From Maridesulfovibrio salexigens DSM 2638 (GTDB lineage: Bacteria > Desulfobacterota > Desulfovibrionia > Desulfovibrionales > Desulfovibrionaceae), in the NCBI RefSeq assembly GCF_000023445.1, contig NC_012881.1, positions 4,047,501 to 4,111,500 on the forward strand: a stretch of 64,000 nucleotides of DNA. The letters are read 5' to 3'. Below are positions 50,056 through 58,567 of this stretch, piece after piece. Numbering within the stretch: position 1 is the first letter of the stretch; the number at the start of each line of letters is the position of its first letter. The notes below the pieces were generated by a model. That model made no database searches and was not told the DNA's origin. It saw only the letters and a list, made by a program, of their open reading frames with translations. Made by a program: the position numbers and the translations under genes.

Positions 50056-51803
50056 TACAAACTACCGGCTCATCACGCTGCCCGCTGAAGGTTGTTGCCG
50101 CAACAACCCTTCTGGTCCTGCTCATGCTGCAGGGCTGCGCAACCAAGAATACTGCCCTACCTGAATTTCAGCTCCCGCTGAGTCCTGAAGCGCAGTTAAC
50201 ATACGATTATCTGGTCTACATGGATTACCGCACCCGGCTGGCTCAAGCCTATAGCGGACTGAAGACACCTCAGACAATCAATGAAGTTGCGAAGCTGCAA
50301 AATGAGGCTTTGACCGTTTTAAACCGGATCATTGCCGCTGAGCCGCAGGAAAAGCTTTATCTGGACAAATTCGCCTTATACTGGACTTCACAGCAGATTG
50401 ATGAAGCAAGAGCCACCCTTAAGGAGGCTCTTGCCTTATATCCCGACAGCCGAGACCTGAACATCAGCCTTGCCAACACCTATCTGGTGGACAACCGCAA
50501 TGCTGACGCAGAAGCCGTGCTCAAGGAATACCTGCTTAAGAATCCGGAAGATCTCATAGTTACGGGACATCTGGCCCGTATCTACCTCGAGCAAAACAAA
50601 TTTGCGCAGGCCCTTGATATTCTCAAGGTCATCCCCAAGGATAAACGGACCGCGCAAATCCACTATCTGCACGCCAAATCCAGTGCCGGACTGGGGCTGA
50701 CCAGACAAGCTATCCGCAGCCTGAGAAAGGCTGTTGAAGTCAAACCTGATTTCATTGAAGCATGGGGCGAATTAGCCTACATGCATGAATTGGAGAAGGA
50801 TTACGACTCCGCGGAACAAATCTACACCAAGATGCTTGAGTTCCCGGATGTATCCAATCATATCCGACTGCGGTTAATGGAACTCTGTCTCAAGCTGAAC
50901 AATCCTGAACGGGCATTAAAGCTGGCCATCGAAGGTCCGCGCAGCAAAGCTTTCCTGCTTGAAGCAGCCCAGTTGTTCATCAGCGGCAAATTCTATGGAC
51001 AGGCATCCATCCTGCTGGATCTTTTCGCCCAGCAGAAATCAATCCCTGACTCCTACTATTTTTTCAAAGCATCCATTGCCTTTGAAGGAGAGGACGATCC
51101 GGGCAAGGCTCTGGGCTACCTCAATAAAATTTCTCCGCAAAGCGAACATTACGATCGCAGCCTGCAATTCCGGGCTCATCTGCTTATGGACCTCAAGCGC
51201 AATAAAGAAGCCCTTGAGATTATCAGAATAGGCGAAGAAAAATTTCCCGAAGAGGCCAATTTCTATCTGCTTGAAGCAGGACTTCATTCCGAAGCCGGCG
51301 ACAGCAAGGCAGCAAAAGATGCCCTGCTTCGCGGAAACACAAACATCCCCGGCCATACGCAGATTCTTTTTCAGCTTGGTGTAATGGAAGAACAGGAAGG
51401 TAATCTGGACCAGACCCTTAAGTACATGGAACAGATCATCTCCGGCTCCCCGGACCATGCTGATGCACTAAATTTCATTGGCTACATACTGGCTGACCGC
51501 AATGAACAGCTCGACCGGGCCATGGTCCTGATCAGCAGGGCCAACAGGCTTGAGCCTGACAACGGCTACATTCTCGACTCTCTGGCCTGGGTCAATTACC
51601 GTATGGGTAACTTTGAGGAGGCTTGGAAAATAATCAAACGGGCCATCTCACTTAGACCAAAACAGCCGGAACTCTGGGATCACTACGGCGACATTGCCGC
51701 TGCACTCGGTAAAAAGAAATCCGCTGCAAAAGGATATCGCAAGGCCCTTGAATTAAAACCCGAAAATGCTGAGCAGATCCGCAAGAAACTGGAAGAATTA
51801 TGA
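50052..51803 (+). CDS. Tetratricopeptide-repeat lipoprotein
   Basis: A 583-residue outer-membrane-associated lipoprotein: a hydrophobic signal ending in LMLQGC (Cys at about 28), then a super-helical array of TPR units covering nearly the whole protein (for instance AEAVLKEYLLKNPEDLIVTG, LEQNKFAQALDILKVIP, IGYILADRNEQLDRAMVLIS, and a C-terminal ALGKKKSAAKGYRKALELKP). Such proteins scaffold secretion, polysaccharide export or outer-membrane assembly. It is coupled to the following lipoprotein by a 4-base overlap. Confidence 0.85.
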   Translation: MIQTTGSSRCPLKVVAATTLLVLLMLQGCATKNTALPEFQLPLSPEAQLTYDYLVYMDYRTRLAQAYSGLKTPQTINEVAKLQNEALTVLNRIIAAEPQEKLYLDKFALYWTSQQIDEARATLKEALALYPDSRDLNISLANTYLVDNRNADAEAVLKEYLLKNPEDLIVTGHLARIYLEQNKFAQALDILKVIPKDKRTAQIHYLHAKSSAGLGLTRQAIRSLRKAVEVKPDFIEAWGELAYMHELEKDYDSAEQIYTKMLEFPDVSNHIRLRLMELCLKLNNPERALKLAIEGPRSKAFLLEAAQLFISGKFYGQASILLDLFAQQKSIPDSYYFFKASIAFEGEDDPGKALGYLNKISPQSEHYDRSLQFRAHLLMDLKRNKEALEIIRIGEEKFPEEANFYLLEAGLHSEAGDSKAAKDALLRGNTNIPGHTQILFQLGVMEEQEGNLDQTLKYMEQIISGSPDHADALNFIGYILADRNEQLDRAMVLISRANRLEPDNGYILDSLAWVNYRMGNFEEAWKIIKRAISLRPKQPELWDHYGDIAAALGKKKSAAKGYRKALELKPENAEQIRKKLEEL

Positions 51804-52594
51804 TTTCCCGTTCATGCCGCACGGCTTTGATTCTGCTGTCCATTTTGGTTGCAATCAGCGGATGTTCCACTCGTTCCGCGATCAAAACAGATCCAGACGA
51901 TATCTATAATTCATTTCGCAATGAATACGGGAATTGCAACGCCACGGGCTTAAAGGCCAAAGCCAGCCTCTACTACACTTCAAAAGGCTCAGGACACCGC
52001 ACTACAATGTCCCTGTGGGGAGATTACGCAACTCCCCTGCGTCTTGATGTACGCGCGGGCATAGGAGCCTACATCGCCCATATACGCGAAGATGAGTCTG
52101 GGCTGACTGCGTTCTACCCCGACCAGAAAACAGCATACTCGCATTCATCCCCGGTCCGTGCAGTCCATTTGCTCGGTCTGCCCTTTCCATTCTCCCTGAA
52201 AGACCTTGCAGGACTTATCTCCGGCTGTTATCCCAACCTGATACCAAAATCATACGACACCGCAGTTCCTGAAAACGGAAATCTGCGTTTTACCTTTGAC
52301 AACGGACCCGTCAGTTCAATCGTGCTGACGGAACAGGGAACCCCGATGGAAATATCGGGACGGGGCGAAATTCCATGGCGCATGGAGTTGTCCTCATACG
52401 AAGAAGACAACTCAGGCAAACTGCTGCCGGAAAAAATAGCCGTATACACAGAGCTGGGAGACAAAGCCCTGCTGCGTATAAAATCCCGGACACTCACGGC
52501 GAAACCGTGGCTGGCGAAAGCTCTTGAGCTCAAGCTGCCCGAGGGTTCCGAGGAAATCCGTCTCGACCGGAACGGGTATGTCAGAATCGATTAA
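51800..52594 (+). CDS. Outer-membrane lipoprotein (LolB/DUF4292-like)
   Basis: A 264-residue lipoprotein with lipobox VAISGC (Cys at 22). The rest is a beta-rich domain (ATGLKAKASLYYTSKG, RTTMSLWGDYATPLRLDV, LTAFYPDQKTAY, GLPFPFSLKDLAGLISG) resembling the half-barrel of LolB and LolA-like carriers and DUF4292 proteins. A role in lipoprotein insertion or glycolipid handling is suggested by fold only. Its pairing with a TPR lipoprotein is a common arrangement in delta-proteobacteria. Confidence 0.7.
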   Translation: MISRSCRTALILLSILVAISGCSTRSAIKTDPDDIYNSFRNEYGNCNATGLKAKASLYYTSKGSGHRTTMSLWGDYATPLRLDVRAGIGAYIAHIREDESGLTAFYPDQKTAYSHSSPVRAVHLLGLPFPFSLKDLAGLISGCYPNLIPKSYDTAVPENGNLRFTFDNGPVSSIVLTEQGTPMEISGRGEIPWRMELSSYEEDNSGKLLPEKIAVYTELGDKALLRIKSRTLTAKPWLAKALELKLPEGSEEIRLDRNGYVRID

Positions 52595-52624
52595 AATGTT
52601 AAGCTTTTCATAACGGAGGGAAGT

Positions 52625-52948
52625 ATGAGCGGGCAGGATTTTAATTCTAATGAAAAAAGTAGTGGACTTCTTGAAAACTTTAAACTAGGTCTCGATGTCT
52701 GGCTGGCGGAGATGAAAGGAATCGTTTCAAGACTGCTTGGAAATTTCGAAGTCTCACAGCTGGAAAAACGTCTTGAAAAAGAATATGCGCTTCTTGGGAA
52801 AATCACTACTGGTGATGTTGACGGAAACGCAGAACTGTGTAAAAAGCAGATCGAATTTTTCAAAGATGAAATCAGCAGGCTTGAAAAAGAGCAGGCTGCC
52901 AAACGCGATGTTAAATATCGCGATAATGAACGTAAAATGGATATCTAA
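52625..52948 (+). CDS. Small cytoplasmic coiled-coil protein of unknown function
   Basis: A 107-residue soluble protein without a signal or membrane helix. Two helical, charged segments are visible (VSQLEKRLEKEYALLGKI and CKKQIEFFKDEISRLEKEQA), consistent with a short coiled coil. The ribosome site GGAGGG is strong. It follows the rpoH operon after 30 bases and precedes tRNA-Tyr. No family recognised. Confidence 0.65.
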   Translation: MSGQDFNSNEKSSGLLENFKLGLDVWLAEMKGIVSRLLGNFEVSQLEKRLEKEYALLGKITTGDVDGNAELCKKQIEFFKDEISRLEKEQAAKRDVKYRDNERKMDI

Positions 52949-52971
52949 CCGGTAACGGTTTCATATAGAGT

Positions 52972-53056
52972 GGTGGGGTTCCCGAGTGGCCAAAGGGAAC
53001 AGACTGTAAATCTGTCGGCAACGCCTTCGGAGGTTCGAATCCTCCCCCCACCACCA
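52972..53056 (+). tRNA. tRNA-Tyr (anticodon GTA)
   Basis: An 85-base cloverleaf including the encoded CCA end. Acceptor stem GGTGGGG/CCCCACC, anticodon stem ACAGA/TCTGT with loop CTGTAAA (anticodon GTA at 53006-53008), a long variable arm typical of bacterial tRNA-Tyr, and T arm GGAGG-TTCGAAT-CCTCC. Discriminator A. A terminator lies 80 bp downstream. No integrated element is attached to its 3' end. Confidence 0.96.
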
Positions 53057-53135
53057 CTTTGAATCCTCGGTTGATTCCAAAAAAACCAAAAGTACAGGGT
53101 GTTACAAACAGAGTTGAGCACGGCCTGATCAATAT

Positions 53136-53172
53136 AGTTCTGCGGGAAAGTTCTCGACAGAACTGTTTTTTT
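53136..53172 (+). terminator. Rho-independent terminator after tRNA-Tyr
   Basis: AGTTCTG (53136-53142) pairs with CAGAACT (53158-53164), followed by G and seven Ts. It separates the tRNA transcript from rpiB, whose promoter must lie in the remaining 50 bases or upstream of the hairpin. Confidence 0.75.
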
Positions 53173-53221
53173 GTTGTGCTTCTGACTGTTTTTTTACACA
53201 TCCTGCGCGGGAGATCTGGAT

Positions 53222-53653
53222 ATGGCCGGTAAAGTTGTAATCGGTTCGGACCACGGAGGGTTCACCCTCAAAGCATTCGCCATCAAACTGCTCAGCGACA
53301 TGGGTTATGATGTAATCGATGCCGGACCTGAAGAAGCTGTCAGCTGCGACTATCCTGTTTACGCCGAAAAAGTAGCCGAAATGGTTACCGGGGAAGATAT
53401 TCCCGGCATCCTGATTTGCGGAACCGGACTGGGAATGTCCATGGCTGCAAACAAAATCAAGGGCATCCGTGCTGCCATGTGTACTAATGAGTACATGGCC
53501 AAGATGGCCCGTGCGCACAACAATGCGAACATCCTCTGCCTCGGTGAACGAGTGATCGGGCCCGGATTGGCGGAAGAAATTATCCGCGCCTTCATGACTT
53601 CCGAATTTGAAGGTGATCGGCACCTGCGCAGAATCAATCTTTTCGATAAATAG
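53222..53653 (+). CDS. rpiB: Ribose-5-phosphate isomerase B
   Basis: Interconverts ribose 5-phosphate and ribulose 5-phosphate in the pentose phosphate pathway. The 143-residue protein has IGSDHGGFTLK at the N-terminus, the active-site ICGTGLGMSMAANK with the catalytic cysteine of the B type, and HNNANILCLGERVIG. Linked to tkt, the next gene, in the same direction, forming a small non-oxidative pentose-phosphate pair. Confidence 0.95.
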   Translation: MAGKVVIGSDHGGFTLKAFAIKLLSDMGYDVIDAGPEEAVSCDYPVYAEKVAEMVTGEDIPGILICGTGLGMSMAANKIKGIRAAMCTNEYMAKMARAHNNANILCLGERVIGPGLAEEIIRAFMTSEFEGDRHLRRINLFDK

Positions 53654-53658
53654 TAGAT

Positions 53659-53695
53659 ATCCCGTCAGCATTATTGCCGGCGGGATTCTTTAATT
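53659..53695 (+). terminator. Probable terminator between rpiB and tkt
   Basis: ATCCCGTCAGC (53659-53669) and GCCGGCGGGAT (53676-53686) form an 11-bp stem with one mismatch and one G-T pair, followed by TCTTTAATTT. It is moderately T-rich, so partial read-through into tkt is possible. Confidence 0.5.
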
Positions 53696-53790
53696 TATAA
53701 CATTAGACAGCATTCTCCAGGGAAGTGGGGCGGTTAGCCGCCAAGCTTGAATGCTGAATAAAATATCATCACTAATAGGGGACTCAAAAA

Positions 53791-55770
53791 ATGAGTAACA
53801 ACCAGTTGGACCAGAAAGCGGTCAACGTTGTAAAAGGTTTGATCATGGACTCCATCCGCAAGGCCAATTCCGGCCATCCCGGTGGCTCCATGTCTTCCGC
53901 GGACTTCGCCTACGTCCTGTACAAGGACTTCCTTAAATTCGATCCCAGCAATCCCGAGTGGGCTGACCGCGACCGTTTCGTAATGGCTGCAGGTCACGAA
54001 TCCCCGCTGCTCTACTCCATCCTGCATCTCTGCGGATTCCTGACCATCGAAGACCTCAAGCAGTTCCGCCAGCTGGATTCCATCACCCCCGGCCATCCCG
54101 AACACGACATGACTCCCGGCGTTGAAGCCACTTCCGGCCCTCTGGGTCAGGGTTTCTGCGTCGGTGTAGGTATGGCTACCGCTGAGGCTTTCCTCAACGC
54201 CAACACCAACGATGACGTTGTAGATCACTACACCTACGTTCTCTCCTCCGACGGTGACTTTCAGGAGCCTGTAGCACTCGGCGCTGCTACCCTCGCCGGT
54301 CTCTGGGGACTTGGCAAACTCATCGTTTACTACGATTCCAACGACATCCAGCTCGCAGGCCCCACCAGCAAGTGCGACTGCACCGACTTCAAAAAAGTTT
54401 TCGAAGCTATGTGCTGGCACGTTGTAGAAATCGACGGTCACGACCACGAAGCTATCCGCGCAGCTGTAAAAGCTGGCCAGGCTGAAACTTCCAAGCCGAC
54501 CATCATCATAGGTAAGACCGTAATGGCGAAAGGTGCCGCTACCTGCGAAGGCAGCCACTCCACCCACGGTTCTCCCCTTTCTCACGAAGAAATTGAAGCA
54601 ACCAAGAAATGCTTCGGTCTTCCCGAAAAAGAAACTTTCTACGTACCCGAAGATGTTGTTGAACATTTTCAGGCTCGTTTCCCCGATCTCAAAGCACTGG
54701 CAGCCCAGTGGAAAGAGAAATCCGATGCAGCCCTCGCTGCTGACGAAAAAATCGCTGCTTTCTGGGCACAGGCCAACACTCCCCGTGGCGCGATCAAACT
54801 CGAACTGCCTGAATTCGAAGCAGGCCAGTCCATTGCTACCCGTAAGGCCTGGGGCGCATGCCTCGATGCTATCACCGATTCTTTGCCCACTCTCGTGGGT
54901 GGTTCCGCGGACCTCGATCCCTCCAACCAGACTGCAAACTTCCGCAAAAAAGTTGGCGACTTCGCTATCGACGGCAAAACCGCACGTAACCTTGCTTTCG
55001 GTGTTCGTGAGTTCCCCATGTCCGTTATCCTCAACGGTATGGCTCTCCACGGCGGCGTAATCCCCTTCGGTGCGACATTCCTGACCTTCTCCGACTACTG
55101 CCGTAACGGTATGCGCATGTCTGCTCTGCAGCACCTGCCCGTTATCTACATCTACACCCACGATTCTTTCTACGTAGGTGAAGACGGCCCGACCCACCAG
55201 CCCATCGAGCACGTAGCATCCCTGCGTCTCATCCCGAACATGCTGGTGCTTCGTCCCGCAGATGCACGCGAAACCGCAGCATGCCTCGAAATCGCCATGG
55301 CTCAGGAAAAACGTCCTTCCTCCCTCATGCTCACCCGTCAGGGACTGCCCGTCCTCGACAAAGATGAGTACCCGCAGGTAGAAGAAGGCGTTAAACGCGG
55401 CGGTTACATCGTAAAAGATTGCGACGGCACCCCGGACATGATCGCTATTGCCGCAGGTTCCGAAGTATCCATGGCTATCGAAGCCGCTTCCATGATCGAA
55501 GGCAAAAAGATCCGCGTGGTCTCCATGCCTTCCGTAGAACTCTTCGAAGAGCAGGATCAGGAATACAAGGATTCCGTACTTGATCCCAACGTACGCACCC
55601 GCATCGCAGCAGAAGCTGGCCGTCCCGAAGGCTGGTACAAATACGTCGGCATGGACGGCGCAGTACTCGGCATCGACCACTTCGGCGCATCCGCACCCGC
55701 AGCTCAGCTCGCAGAGAAATACGGTTTCACCGCCGCCAACCTCGCTGAGATGATGAAGAAACAGTTCTAG
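53791..55770 (+). CDS. tkt: Transketolase
   Basis: TPP-dependent transfer of two-carbon units in the pentose phosphate pathway. The 659-residue protein shows IRKANSGHPGGSMSSAD, the TPP/Mg motif SSDGDFQEP followed by IVYYDSNDIQLAG, HSTHGSPLS, the central pyrimidine-binding FGVREFPMSVILNGMALHGG and TFLTFSDYCRNGMR, and the C-terminal domain. Codon use is strongly biased (AAC, GGT, CGT, CTC), a sign of high expression; the opposite strand therefore shows a long spurious open frame. AGGGGAC precedes the ATG. Confidence 0.96.
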   Translation: MSNNQLDQKAVNVVKGLIMDSIRKANSGHPGGSMSSADFAYVLYKDFLKFDPSNPEWADRDRFVMAAGHESPLLYSILHLCGFLTIEDLKQFRQLDSITPGHPEHDMTPGVEATSGPLGQGFCVGVGMATAEAFLNANTNDDVVDHYTYVLSSDGDFQEPVALGAATLAGLWGLGKLIVYYDSNDIQLAGPTSKCDCTDFKKVFEAMCWHVVEIDGHDHEAIRAAVKAGQAETSKPTIIIGKTVMAKGAATCEGSHSTHGSPLSHEEIEATKKCFGLPEKETFYVPEDVVEHFQARFPDLKALAAQWKEKSDAALAADEKIAAFWAQANTPRGAIKLELPEFEAGQSIATRKAWGACLDAITDSLPTLVGGSADLDPSNQTANFRKKVGDFAIDGKTARNLAFGVREFPMSVILNGMALHGGVIPFGATFLTFSDYCRNGMRMSALQHLPVIYIYTHDSFYVGEDGPTHQPIEHVASLRLIPNMLVLRPADARETAACLEIAMAQEKRPSSLMLTRQGLPVLDKDEYPQVEEGVKRGGYIVKDCDGTPDMIAIAAGSEVSMAIEAASMIEGKKIRVVSMPSVELFEEQDQEYKDSVLDPNVRTRIAAEAGRPEGWYKYVGMDGAVLGIDHFGASAPAAQLAEKYGFTAANLAEMMKKQF

Positions 55771-55784
55771 TAGCTACATCTATA

Positions 55785-55834
55785 TCAATAAAAATGCCCC
55801 GTAACTCAATTGAGTTACGGGGCATTTTTATTGA
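55785..55834. terminator. Bidirectional terminator between tkt and the histidine kinase gene
   Basis: A perfect 50-base palindrome centred between 55809 and 55810, with A-rich left and T-rich right ends (AAAAATGCCCCG / CGGGGCATTTTT). It can stop both converging transcripts. Confidence 0.88.
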
Positions 55835-55846
55835 CTAATCCCTTAC

Positions 55847-58222
55847 TTAAACCTGTTTGCCAGAAAACACCTTATTTAAAATTTCGCAAAGATTTCTTCT
55901 GAGGTATGGCTTACGTATGTATTCGCTAAATCCAACCTCTTTAACCAAAGCAAACTCCTCTTCGTTTGCAAAGCCTGAAGCCAAGACTCCCCTGATATTA
56001 GGATTAATTTTACGCATGGCCTTAAAACTATCTACTCCGTTCATTCGTGGCATCACCATATCTATCAATACAAGATCAATATCTTCAGCGTGTTCTTTAA
56101 ATTTTATTACACCCTCTGCTCCGTCCTCAGCAATAAGGACTTCAAATCCCATATCCATCAGCAAGGCTTCAGCTGTCACCCTTACTATCGGTTCATCATC
56201 AACAAGAAGAACAAGCCCGCTCCCCTGACAATCTTCTTGTTGTTCTGAAACAAAAACCTCGGCCCCATCATCTGCGATTGGAAAGAAAAGATGAAAACAA
56301 GTCCCAACTCCTTCTTCACTGTACACATTAATCGCACCCTCATGCTGTTGAACAGTTCCATAAACAGAGGCAAGCCCTAATCCTGTTCCTTTACCCTGTT
56401 CCTTGGTTGTAAAAAAAGGCTCAAATATATGAGGGAGAACATCCTTGGGAATACCTGTCCCTGAATCACAAAATTCAACATCCAGAAAAACTCCAGGTGA
56501 AACTTCAAATGGACTGACCTCACAATAAACAGGGTCAAGATCAACCGTTTTACATTCAATATTAATCGTGCCTCCATCAGGCATTGCATGGGAAGCATTA
56601 ATACCCAAATTAATAAAGAGCGACTGAATCATGGAGGGATCGCCAATAATCATCATTGGCTCAGAATTGCTGATAATATTGATATCAATACGACGGTCTA
56701 TTGTTTTCTTCAAAATCTCAACTGCAGCCAAAATTGAATCATGCGCATTTATAGCCGTTGAAACGGCGGGCTGCTTCCGTGCAAATGACAATAATTTATG
56801 GGTAAGATCGGCTGAGCGTTTTGAGGCGTCAAAAATAAGATCCAGATATTTCCTCACCTTGGGATCTTCCGGTAGCTTTCGCCTCAATAATTCCACAGAG
56901 GAGAATATACCACTAAGCATATTATTAAAATCGTGTGCAACCCCACCCGCCAACTGGCCGATTGCTTCCATTTTAGAAGTTTGCATAGATTGATCCATGA
57001 GTCTGCGCTCTTCGGTTATATCCCTAAAAACGAGTATGGCTCCTAGCAACTCTTCATTATCCCCTGTGATTGGCGCTGCTGAAGATGAAATTAAATATTT
57101 ATTTTGATTTTTTGAAACTAGAAAATAGTCCTTTCTTCGTGAACTTCCCCCTAGATCTATTTCCAGTATTTTTTTGGCAGGAACTTCACGTTCATCCTGA
57201 GAAACAATATGGAATGTATCGTCAAGTGGCTTACCAACACTTTCAGCCACTTTATAACCTGTAAGTTCCTCTGCGACAGGATTCATTATTGTAACTATGT
57301 CATTAATATCTGTCGCAATGACTGCATCGCCTATCGAATTCAATGTGATCTGTAACCAATCTTTATTCCTTCTCAATTCTGTTTCTACTCGTTCCCGCTC
57401 ATGAATTTCCTTGGTCTTCTCCTTAAGCGAAATATTAAGATCACCTACAGCCTTCTTCTGAAATTTAATAATGGTCAACAACAACGCCAAGACTAAAAAA
57501 AATGACCACGCAAACAAAACACGTAATGTTTGATTAATCGAGTCGAGTGAATCCTGATGCACCTCAACCTCTGCCGCGGTTCTTTTATTTAGCACACCTA
57601 TAAAATCATCAATAGCTAACATTATTTTCTTTTTGGAATCATGATACTCCTTTCCGTACAAAAGCTGTAAAGCGTACTCCCTACCTTGATCATTATCCGC
57701 TGTAGAACTTCCACTCATTGCTTTGATTGCTTTTTCTTCCAGCTCAACAAGCTCATCTGAAAGCCTTTTGGCTTTTGTCAGAAAAGCAAATTCTTCATCA
57801 GTAAAACCCTGCTCAAGCAACTGTTTTCTCATCGACTTGCCGGGACCGACGGCTGGCTCAAAAATATTCTCCTCAGCTACCTTATAATCCCAGAAAAAAC
57901 CTTCATACTTTTCAGGACGCTTAACCTTGCCATCGCGAATATCTAGAATTGCATAAAAATATTTCAGAAACCTAGTATCACCAGTCGCAGCATAAGAACG
58001 AATCATTTTCGTTAAATCATCAGAACTGTCACGCAATTGCTCTGCCAACCGAAGAGATTCCTCACGATTTGCGACAACAACATCAAGCTGTTTACGGGCA
58101 TCATTTTGAAAGACAAAAGCATACATTGTTAAAACAATTAAACATGTTAGGAGCAAAATCTCTAATCCAATCATTATGCTATAACGTGGATATTTTCGTA
58201 GATATCCGAATGTGTCTTTCAT
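55847..58222 (-). CDS. Hybrid sensor histidine kinase with PAS and receiver domains
   Basis: A 791-residue membrane sensor kinase. Order: membrane helix (about 18-38), a periplasmic domain of about 190 residues rich in helices, a second helix (about 233-252), PAS/PAC (about 285-405), HisKA with phospho-His at about 429 in GGVAHDFNNMLS, HATPase (DPSMIQSLFINLGINASHAMP, DSGTGIPKDVLPHIFEPF, KGTGLGLASVYG) and a C-terminal receiver with phospho-acceptor near residue 720 in LVLIDMVMPRMNG. The N-box is present, so it should be active. The signal is unknown. No cognate response regulator with a DNA-binding domain is adjacent. Confidence 0.9.
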   Translation of the reverse strand: MKDTFGYLRKYPRYSIMIGLEILLLTCLIVLTMYAFVFQNDARKQLDVVVANREESLRLAEQLRDSSDDLTKMIRSYAATGDTRFLKYFYAILDIRDGKVKRPEKYEGFFWDYKVAEENIFEPAVGPGKSMRKQLLEQGFTDEEFAFLTKAKRLSDELVELEEKAIKAMSGSSTADNDQGREYALQLLYGKEYHDSKKKIMLAIDDFIGVLNKRTAAEVEVHQDSLDSINQTLRVLFAWSFFLVLALLLTIIKFQKKAVGDLNISLKEKTKEIHERERVETELRRNKDWLQITLNSIGDAVIATDINDIVTIMNPVAEELTGYKVAESVGKPLDDTFHIVSQDEREVPAKKILEIDLGGSSRRKDYFLVSKNQNKYLISSSAAPITGDNEELLGAILVFRDITEERRLMDQSMQTSKMEAIGQLAGGVAHDFNNMLSGIFSSVELLRRKLPEDPKVRKYLDLIFDASKRSADLTHKLLSFARKQPAVSTAINAHDSILAAVEILKKTIDRRIDINIISNSEPMMIIGDPSMIQSLFINLGINASHAMPDGGTINIECKTVDLDPVYCEVSPFEVSPGVFLDVEFCDSGTGIPKDVLPHIFEPFFTTKEQGKGTGLGLASVYGTVQQHEGAINVYSEEGVGTCFHLFFPIADDGAEVFVSEQQEDCQGSGLVLLVDDEPIVRVTAEALLMDMGFEVLIAEDGAEGVIKFKEHAEDIDLVLIDMVMPRMNGVDSFKAMRKINPNIRGVLASGFANEEEFALVKEVGFSEYIRKPYLRRNLCEILNKVFSGKQV

Positions 58223-58309
58223 ATTGTGATCACCTGTTTGATAATAAATTGCTAGTACTGCGCAGATTACTCACGACTCTTGATATTAATAGAGACACAC
58301 AATAAAAAC

Positions 58310-58393
58310 AATTCATATTAATTAAATTTGGATATCTTTTACCCAACTCGAAATTGGAAATCCCCCCGGAACGGTTGTTCCGGGGGGATTTTT
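58310..58393 (+). ncRNA. Candidate small RNA ending in an orphan terminator
   Basis: A perfect 15-bp stem (58358-58372 with 58377-58391) with GGTT loop and a five-T tract has no plus-strand gene in front of it; the preceding gene is on the minus strand. A promoter-like TTGATA-17-TAAAAA sits about 70 bp upstream, which would make an RNA of roughly 80 bases. The evidence is only this spacing, so confidence is low. Confidence 0.3.
58358..58393 (+). terminator. Strong rho-independent terminator without an upstream plus-strand gene
   Basis: AAATCCCCCCGGAAC pairs completely with GTTCCGGGGGGATTT around a GGTT loop and is followed by TTT. It is one of the strongest hairpins in the window. Confidence 0.75.
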
Positions 58394-58567
58394 CGTGACT
58401 GCAAGTTTACGGTCTCAACACCGGAAGAACTTGCAACAAAAGTTCAAAATTGCTAGGTACAGCTAACTATAATTTAACCCGAAGTTTATTGCATTATGTC
58501 CTATACAAATAAAAAAATGCAGCTTTTGCAAGACGACTAAATAACAAAGATAATAATTAGCATAGCC

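Larger units (their letters stand above)
58223..58567. other. 345-bp intergenic region holding an orphan terminator
   Basis: No protein gene is supported. The gap holds a weak plus-strand promoter-like pair (TTGATA at 58280, TAAAAA at 58303) and a strong plus-strand hairpin terminator at 58358-58393. Beyond that, up to the gtrII-like gene at 58568, the sequence is A+T-rich without identifiable boxes. Confidence 0.55.

Noticed and set aside
52972-53221. tRNA-Tyr as an attachment site for an integrated island
   Set aside because: No integrase and no repeated copy of the tRNA 3' end is seen; rpiB and tkt follow normally.
53734-55680. 648-residue open frame on the minus strand opposite tkt
   Set aside because: It mirrors the strongly codon-biased tkt gene; there is no ribosome site, no domain, and it is Cys/Gly/Phe-rich as expected of an antisense frame.
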